Of a stretch of DNA of 64,000 nucleotides, positions 57,213 to 64,000 are shown one piece after another. Source of the stretch: Opeltia flavorubescens (taxonomy: Eukaryota; Ascomycota; Lecanoromycetes; Teloschistales; Teloschistaceae); the NCBI GenBank assembly GCA_000442125.1, contig KE546972.1, positions 766,022 to 830,021 on the forward strand, written 5' to 3'. The stretch's first letter is position 1. The number at the start of each line of letters is the position of its first letter. The position numbers were made by a program, and so were the translations under genes. The notes beneath the pieces were generated by a model that was not told the origin of the DNA, did no database searches, and saw nothing but the letters and a program-made list of their open reading frames with translations.

Positions 57213-57656
57213 GATGATAATAGAGTTTGAATATTGCAAGAGGATTTGGAGGGTGGAACGAAGATTGAGCAGTATGTAGGATTCGTGGGCTCACCTTGAC
57301 ACGTTTGGTTCCTGTAGGAGCTGGCATGGCGGTATGTGAGGAAGGCACCTATTCTCAGACTTCACTTTGTGTTGACTCCTCACGTAATGTCATTCATGTT
57401 CCGTAAATGAATCAAGCTATTGTGATTATGGAATTGCAAGGTAGTTCGAACGATGTATTGAAGAATACATAAAATGTTCTCGTACTCGAAGCCGCGGGAA
57501 AAAATCTGTGATAATCTAATCTAATCTCATCTGATTTCATCTAATATCGGATCTTTTATTAGATCTCCGATCTTACACCGTCATTACGCATCCTCAAAAA
57601 AAGCTAGCAGCGGATTCTAGGACTTCTTTCAGGTCTGTCCAAGAGAAGACTTCCCC
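57213..57656. promoter_or_regulatory. Divergent promoter between YAF9 and COQ11-like genes
   Basis: 444 nt. A run of imperfect CTAATCT/CATCTGAT units occupies 57514-57546 and resembles clustered GATA-factor half-sites on the minus strand. It is followed by the imperfect dyad GGATC ... GATCTCCGATC. Function is not shown. Confidence 0.35.
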
Positions 57657-58664
57657 ATGTCGAAGAAGCGAATAGTAGTCTGCGGCGGCAATGGGTTCCT
57701 CGGTACCTGCTCTCCTTATATCCCCCAAAAATTCGTCATCAATTCTCTAACCTACCTCCCCAGGAACACGCATCTGCAAAGTCGCCGTCACCCGCGGCTG
57801 GGACGTAACCTCCATCTCCCGCTCCGGCGAACCCACCTGGTCATCCGTCACATCCTCGCCTACAGTTCCCTCTTGGTCAACGTCCGTTTCATGGCAAAAG
57901 GCCGATATCCTGAAACCAGCGAGCTACAAATCTTACCTGAAAGATGCGGACGCAGTGGTACATTCGATGGGGATTTTACTGGAGGCGGACTACAAAGGTG
58001 TTCTGACGGGGAAAGAATCGATATGGAGCGGGCTGTCAAGGGCATTCAGCCCGAGTAAGGGAGGCAGTCAGAATCCGTTGGAGAGGGAGGAAGGGGAGGA
58101 GTTGAGACCGCAGGAGAAAGACGGGCAATTGACTTATGAGTTGATGAATCGGGATACTGGTATGAATGATTTCTCTCCTTCTCCCAGGTAATTGTTTCTA
58201 TCTTGTCTTGTGTGACTTACTTTTTATCAATGATAACAGCCATCACGCTTGCCCAAGAATCTTCCTTCCAAAACGTCCCTTCCTTCGTCTACATCTCTGC
58301 TGCAGCAGGCACGCCGATACTACCGAAACGATACATCACCACCAAGCGAGAAGCTGAATCAACGATAGCGTCATCCTTTCCGAAGTTGCGAAACATATTC
58401 ATCCGACCTGGTTTTCTCTATGACTCGTCAAGGACTTTCACCCTCCCCATCGCTTTTGCAGGAAGTGTAGGCAGTATGGTAAATTCGATGGTTGGTGGAC
58501 GCTTAACAGCCCTTGCCGGGGCAGCAGTAGAGAAACCATTGAAGGCTGATTTGGTGGCCGAGGCGGTCGTCGAGGCCATCGAGGATGATGGTGTAAAGGG
58601 AGTAGTGAATACGCAGCGGATAGAGGATCTAGCGAACGTGGCGTGGAGGAGGGGAATGCTGTAA
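57657..58664 (+). CDS. coq11: COQ11-like atypical SDR of mitochondria
   Basis: NAD(P)-binding protein of the extended SDR type related to yeast Coq11 (YLR290C) and NDUFA9, linked to coenzyme Q synthesis in the mitochondrial inner membrane. Exons are 57657-57702, 57764-58159 and 58240-58664; introns of 61 and 80 nt; 288 residues. The N-terminal Rossmann motif VVCGGNGFLGTRIC spans the first intron (GxxGxxG). Later blocks: WDVTSISRSGEP, DADAVVHSMGILLE, NVPSFVYISAAAGTP, RYITTKREAESTI, IRPGFLYD, and a C-terminal PLKADLVAEAVVEAIEDD. The YxxxK pair is represented by RYITTKR. No strong presequence is visible. Convergent with SYF2 (143 nt between stops). Confidence 0.87.
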
Positions 58665-58807
58665 TAACTGCGATATACCCTCTGCTTACTTTGTGAATAT
58701 TATGTCTTCTCCATTCTTACAACCACACGTCCTCCAGGCGCTGATTTGGTATGAGCTGGAAATTGTCCCATGCCACCATATGGTTCGAAGGCCGTTAAGG
58801 TGCAATT

Positions 58808-59805
58808 TTAGATCATAGTTCCACGCTCGAAGCTGTCGCGTATCTCCGCAGTATACTATATCAAATCAGCAACACGAACGTGACACATACGAAATAACTC
58901 CCTACCTTATTGTAGAATCTTGCCAACTTCTGGTTAAACTGCTTGTTCTTGTCGTTGATATACGTGATGTCGCCTTCCTCTTCACCTCTACCTCTTTCCT
59001 TCCTCTTCCGTAGCCGAACCTCTTCTGCTTTCTTAATATCCATGACCAACTTATCGACAGCGGATCGCTCGGGCTTGTTCTCGATGAATTCTGTGCTGTT
59101 GGCCGTAGAGTAAAAGATCCCATCTTTATCCACCGCGGCCAGCTCACCATCCTCAGTCTCCACGATTTCCAAACCGCCGCTCATTGCAGCCTTCTGGACC
59201 GCAGCCGCCTTTTCACGTTCATATCCTTCCATGTCCGGTTTCATCTCACGAAGTTGCCGCTTGTAGATTTTTCTAGCATCCTGCCGATAGTCTTGGAATG
59301 CAACGTCTTCTCGATGTTTCTCCTTCTTTGCCATACGCTTGTCCCATTTCTCGGATTCATCAATGGTCCAGTCCCAGGCTCGCTTGCGCTCGAAGTCCTC
59401 GCCGTCTGCAGCAGTATCGGCTTTGAGAAGCTTATGTGAGGCGATGGCTTGTTTGCGACTTAGTGCAGACAGTAGGTTGGGGTCGACGGATTGTCGTTGA
59501 GCTTCGGCGGCGGCTTCCTTAAGGTTGCGCTGTGCTGAGCTTTTCTAGCATTTTGTTAGCAAGAATGACGGTTACGAAGACAGAAGCCGTAGACTCACTG
59601 CTCTGGCCTGAAGCGCCTTGAATCTAGCCTGCCTTTCGGCATTCTTGTCATCGGCAGTGGGGTCAGGGCGAACTGCATCCTCAGACTGTTCTGCCGCCGG
59701 TTCTGTGTCTCTCTCGTGGGCCATACTTGGCGTGTCTATTTGTTCTTGGTGATTTAAGGCAGGTTCAGAATCAGAGCCGATTTTACGCTTCTTGGACGGA
59801 GGCAT
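58808..59805 (-). CDS. syf2: Pre-mRNA splicing factor SYF2
   Basis: Component of the Prp19/NineTeen-complex-associated spliceosome (Syf2/GCIP-interacting p29 family), acting in the nucleus. Exons are 59805-59599, 59544-58906 and 58855-58808; introns of 54 and 50 nt; 297 residues. The N-terminus MPPSKKRKIGSDSE has a basic nuclear signal. After the first junction, RFKALQARAKSSAQRNLKEA begins the family core, followed by DFERKRAWDWTIDESEKWD, the QDYRQDARKIYKRQLREM helix and GDITYINDKNKQFNQKLARF. The final exon is only 16 codons (YTAEIRDSFERGTMI stop), which is the family's usual C-terminus. Starting at the upstream in-frame TTG is not supported. Confidence 0.95.
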
Positions 59806-60308
59806 CACGGATAAGGATAGTTTCTGGCAGAAAGTTGTGAGAGTATGACGAACCATCCATCAATGGCATGCCGTAGGGCTACTAGCGGCATTTCGCTTGT
59901 CCTTTTTCATCGAAATCTTAGCCATCTTGCTCGAATAGTGGCGTGTATCACTCCGAAGCATGCAAGAGGAGAAATCAAATCTTCGAAGTAATATGGCTTG
60001 CTATATCTATGGTTTGGTTGCTTCCTAGTGAGAATCGCGTCTGTGTATCTATTGCTGTTGAGCTATGGCATTTGACCGGTGATGAGTCGATTCATGGAGG
60101 GAGGGGCTGAGAACTGGTTGGGGATTCTGGCATTTCCGGGTCCGTCTGATGACTTAAGGTTGGTGAACGAGAGCTTTGGTTATCTTCGTTTGCTTTACCC
60201 TCATTTTTCTGACCTCTAATCTCTTATATACGATTCTCACCAGTAATTATGCTAAACACGACGACCGTTCTTGTCTTATTAGATGACCACGTATTAATTG
60301 CGCCGTAT
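59806..60308. other. Intergenic, promoter of SYF2
   Basis: 503 nt between two minus-strand genes; no supported gene or RNA. Confidence 0.4.
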
Positions 60309-62474
60309 TCAATCCCCTTCCTGACTAGAAGAGCTATGTTGCGGAACCCCGTTCTTAAGAGTACCATACGGCACTGCTTGGTAGTCCCTAGACGTGTCGA
60401 GAACGTATGGTAAGCCACTGGACATAGTCGTATATATTCAAGCATTGCCAAAAGACTCGAAAAGCAAAAGGGCTTACCCATTACAAGAATACTCATACTC
60501 CGCCTCCGCAAGCGAGCTGTTCTGCACCTGCAAGAATGTCTCCAACTTGCACCATCCGTCCGTGCGGTCGCCACAGGCTGGGAAACTGACCCCGAGGGGG
60601 AGGGTGCGCTGTGACAGTATCTCAGCGTCAGTTTTTCAAATTCGAGAGAGTGGGTAGAAACTCAATGCTTCTTCAGACTGCAAGAAAACACACCTGGTTG
60701 ATAATGAAATGAATATACATCGTCGCTGGACCGTCATCATAAATGTCCGTTGACGAAGCGTCCCTGGTAACAGAAATAGGCCTGGGGGCTGATATGATCT
60801 CGATATCAACACGAGTACCGAAGGGTTGGAGATGGGACACGATGAGCTGCTGATCCTTTGGTATTGGCCCTAGACACAAACAACTCATTAGCTCAAGAAT
60901 TGGCTACACAGCTGCCTTGGTCTTACCCGAACTTGGTAAAACAGACGCGAATTGCTTCAATCCAAATGCGGTCAAAATACTGGCGATGTTCGTATCATGT
61001 GAGAAGTCAAAATACAACGTTTGGTTGAGCGGGAAGGTTCTGGTGTTGTTGTCGAGGGTGAGATTAGCCTGCGTACCAGCAGTGGTAAGGACGTGATGCT
61101 GGAGACGGGCTAAGATCTCCTGTACGTAGGCGATACCGACTGCTCGTCCGGTGGGGGATTGAAAATAGTTATTTCCGGCAAAGGAAAGGTCGATGGAGTA
61201 TTCGAAGCCAAGCCATTCTTCGTATGTGAAGAGGTTGCAGAATGCAGAGTAACCGAACGCGACCGTCTCGTAGGGGCAAAGGGTTTGCATACTGGCAGAT
61301 TGATGTTAACAAAACATACTTTTGCATGAGAAGAAAGAAGCTATACTTATAAACATCCGAGATGTTGAGCTTGAAACTTGGAGACAGGTTTTGAAGGCGC
61401 TCGGTTGCATTTTGCAAATAAATGTTTTGCCAATGGGTACTCGCGTTGCTACCTCCTTGGTTGACCGCAAGGTTTGAGTTATTGCATTGATCGTAGCCAG
61501 CGAGAGAGTTATTGAAGCCGTCTCCTTCGATGATCAGCTCCAAGGTGACATTATTCGTCCATTCAACGCCGAAGAAGCCGGCCATGAAATACTCTGCACT
61601 TTTCAACATCCGGTCCTGGGTAGTTGTTCGGGCAATGATTTTCGTCGATGTGTTGTATAAATGACCATAATCATAGTAATGTAGGACACCAGAGTCGAAA
61701 AGTCTTGATCGGAGTCGCTCAGTATCAGTAGAAAAAGGCTCAACACCACAACTTACTCCTGACGTCCAACAGGTACAAGAATCTCAGCTCTACGAGAATT
61801 CAGTTCCATTACTATACTTGGAATATTGACGGGGTAATGGTCGTACCCTAACTTGTAGGACCAAGAATTCAAGAAAGACAATGCTCCACTAAAGTTGCCC
61901 GCCGTTCCGGTTTTGCTCTGGCTTGCTAAAGCCTTTCCAAATTTCACTACTGATGCACCAGTGGTAGGGTAGCGACTGCCGTGCCGATGCAGGACATGCA
62001 CTTGATCAATGCTTGCCCCTGGCGGCAGAGGCATCTCCTGAACTCCAAGCCCACTGTTTTCATCAATACATATTTCGGACTGATTGAAGAGACGAACATA
62101 CTCGGGATTGGGAAAATAAGGGCTCAGCTGGCCCATGAGGTGGAAGATACTCGCATTCTGTGTATCACCTACGATAGGCAAAGCTGTCTCCAATGGAGCA
62201 TTAGCGACGTAGCTTCTTGTTGCGCCGAACGGAGCTTGATTGGTAGCAGCGAGAAACGGGGCTGCTCCTGTTGCCGTTGGACCTTGAAGATGATTAATGT
62301 GGGCTCTTGTGTATCCTCGACTTGTTTGCAAATACCAGCATAGATCTCTGGGGTCGTTTGAAAGTACTGAGGCACACTGGTGCCTGTACTTTCCTCAGAC
62401 GAGACCTGTTTCTTGCCGAGGTATGTAGCTTGACCAAAGGTAGCCACCGCAAGAAAAAATACAGCACACAGCAT
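60309..62474 (-). CDS. Histidine acid phosphatase (phytase-like), seven exons
   Basis: Extracytoplasmic phosphomonoesterase of the histidine phosphatase branch 2. Exons: 62474-62336, 62282-61757, 61703-61347, 61291-60927, 60869-60694, 60608-60478 and 60387-60309; introns of 53, 53, 55, 57, 85 and 90 nt; about 590 residues. The catalytic RHGSRYPT motif lies near 61,975 and the proton-donor region FSHDTNIAS near 60,990. NSRRAEILVPVGRQELFDSG is restored across one intron. The C-terminal CGDRTDGWCKLETFL and EYSCNGDYQAVPYGTL are family features, the latter formed only after the last splice. The start is uncertain: the first in-frame ATG, 62474, gives MLCAVFFLAVATFGQA, a fair signal peptide. The same frame is open a further 20 codons upstream (YAVLGFIM...), so a longer N-terminus from another exon, making a membrane anchor, is possible. 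Confidence 0.9.
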
Positions 62475-63358
62475 GATGAAGCCGAGAACCGCGTAGGCTG
62501 TACGAATGGAATTATGTATCAGTAAAGAATGCAAGCTAATTTACAGAACGCATGTGGTAAAATCTATACCTTGGAACATGCATGGCGAGGCTGTGGATAT
62601 AAGAAGCCTGGGTCTGCCACTCCTTCGACTCCATCGTGGAGCTACCCATGTCATCGCCCGCTATGGAGTCAATGATGACGGAAAGAGCTTACGGAAGCTC
62701 ATCGTCAGTCCCCGCACAGGGACTTGAGTGTGTGGACGAATGAGAGGTCGGAGAATTGGCACGCGAGACGACAGGGGTCTCCCGACTTGGCAAAGCTTCT
62801 TCCAACCATGACACGCCCGACACGAAAATACCCATCAACAAAAGCGCATCCATTGCCATAACAGCTCTTCAAGCTATGTATCATTATGCCTTTAGCCATT
62901 CGAATATAACCTATCATTCCTTTGGCAATGAGTGAGAAGGCGAGAACAACAGGTGTAGAACCTATGCTTTGCTTGCGTTGTATATATATCACGATCTCTC
63001 TGTTAGTCTCTGATCGGATCAACTGAAGATCATCTCATATTCTATGATATAGCTTTCATCAAAAGGAGGAACAATATCCATATCATCTGTCGTGATCTCA
63101 ACAGTAATCGTATGGCGCAGAGTCTTTTGTGTAGAAAGTCCATATCCTATTCCTTTATTTTTCTCGTCTTCCTGATATCAGGACTTAGAAAATCATTAGT
63201 CGATTCTTTGGTCGCAATACGCTTTTCGAACTGGTCGTGCGATCCATAAAACCCTCACGAAGCATACAACGACCCACGAACGCTATCTAATTAGGATAGA
63301 CCCAGTGTTCCCTTGGCCGACACTCAGAACCGGTCATTTCCACCATTCCGTCTTCAAA
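62475..63358. promoter_or_regulatory. Divergent promoter region; may hold a first exon of the phosphatase
   Basis: A minus-strand ATG at 62649 (MGSSTMESKEWQTQ) opens a frame ending near 62,545. It could be a first exon, but I found no intron of normal size that joins it in frame to the hydrophobic segment except a 2-codon variant. A 105-codon minus-strand frame from 63022 is unrecognised. The remaining stretch is the promoter of the sugar kinase gene. Confidence 0.35.
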
Positions 63359-64000
63359 ATGAAGTACCTGCTAGCCGTAGGGGTCTGTTACCTTGACACC
63401 ATATTGGAGTAAGATGGATCGTCCTTCCTCCTTCTAACCCTCTAACGATTATTGCTGCAGCGTTGACCACTACCCCCGCGAAGACGAGAAGTTACGCGCC
63501 TCGAACATGATCAAGCGTCGCGGTGGTAACTGCCCAAATACACTGGAAGTACTGCAGCAACTCCTCGACACCGCGAATCGTGCTTCATCCATCACCCTGG
63601 CCTTGTGCACGGTACTTCCGTCCAGCTCATCGTCTGGATATCGCGAGATTGTATCATCGCTTCCATCTGCCGTTGATCTGACAAATTGTATATGCCGCCA
63701 AGACAACAACGACCCTGCGTCCTGCTATATCATCAGAAGTCGGGAGTCTGATAGTAGGACGATTGTGAATCACAATAGCTTGGAAGAAATGTCAGAGGAA
63801 GAGTTCGCGTCCGTTGCGGATGGACTGGGAAAGGAAATGGGCTGGTGTCATTTCGAGGTAAGCATTCAATTACAAATACTGACTCTCGAAAAGAAATGAA
63901 CAATTCTAGGGACGCATGCCGGACGTTACGCTGCGGTGTATCAAGCATCTTCGACAGCGCCACTCCAACGTTAAGGTTAGTGTCGAAGTAGAAAACCCCA
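63359..64000 (+). CDS. PfkB-family sugar kinase, ketohexokinase-like, 3' end outside window
   Basis: ATP-dependent carbohydrate kinase of the ribokinase/PfkB fold. Exons are 63359-63408, 63461-63857 and 63910 onwards; both introns are 52 nt. The start MKYLLAVGVCYLDTIL is the first beta-strand of the family, and the junction gives DVDHYPREDEKLRASNM. KRRGGNCPNTLEVLQQL is the GG-containing substrate-binding N-terminal signature. CICRQDNNDPASCYIIRSRE and SRTIVNHNSLEEMSEEEF follow as in ketohexokinases, then GWCHFEGRMPDVTLRCI and KVSVEVENP at the window edge. The ATP-binding and catalytic Asp region lies beyond the window. The sugar substrate is inferred, with fructose favoured. Confidence 0.88.

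Overview
The window is nuclear DNA of a filamentous ascomycete (Pezizomycotina). The signs are spliceosomal introns of about 50-125 nt with GTAAGT/GTATGT donors and CTAAC-like branch points, a HET-domain gene, a fungal rhodopsin-family membrane protein, GPI-anchored secreted proteins, and one large AT-rich block that looks like repeat-induced point mutation (RIP) decay. Leotiomycetes is a guess, not a demonstrated placement.

Layout. (1) 1-17,704 is a gene-bearing left arm on the + strand: a partial GPI-type cell-surface protein, a UBP12-like DUSP/USP deubiquitinase, a coiled-coil protein of unknown role, a secreted orphan, a 930-residue HET-domain protein and a 7TM rhodopsin-family protein. 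(2) About 17,900-43,330 is a 25 kb AT-rich, gene-poor block. No intact gene is recognisable, but there are islands of old coding sequence: an SF1 (UPF1-type) helicase piece, a RING-finger piece, a T5orf172/MUG113-type piece, an LTR-retroelement fossil carrying an internal direct duplication, and a possible 50-codon spliced micro-gene. (3) 43,412-64,000 is a compact housekeeping/metabolic right arm with many convergent and divergent neighbours: annexin, epoxide hydrolase, short-chain dehydrogenase, GPI-anchored PLC-like protein, an ECM15/UPF0045 thiamine-binding-type protein split over four short exons, IPK1, a secreted carbohydrate-binding-like protein, a conserved fungal protein, a nitroreductase, YAF9, a COQ11-like reductase, SYF2, a histidine acid phosphatase and a partial ketohexokinase-like sugar kinase.

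No operon logic is expected or seen. Functional links are loose: phosphate and inositol-phosphate metabolism (IPK1, PLC-like, histidine acid phosphatase), chromatin and RNA processing (YAF9, SYF2), redox enzymes (SDR, nitroreductase, COQ11-like). Exon-intron structures were derived by hand from splice signals and protein continuity; no RNA evidence was available. I found no convincing new multi-gene system. The most useful results are gene models hidden by short exons (ECM15-like), stop-free introns of length 3n (rhodopsin family, IPK1), possible alternative targeting starts, and the decayed accessory genes of the AT-rich block.
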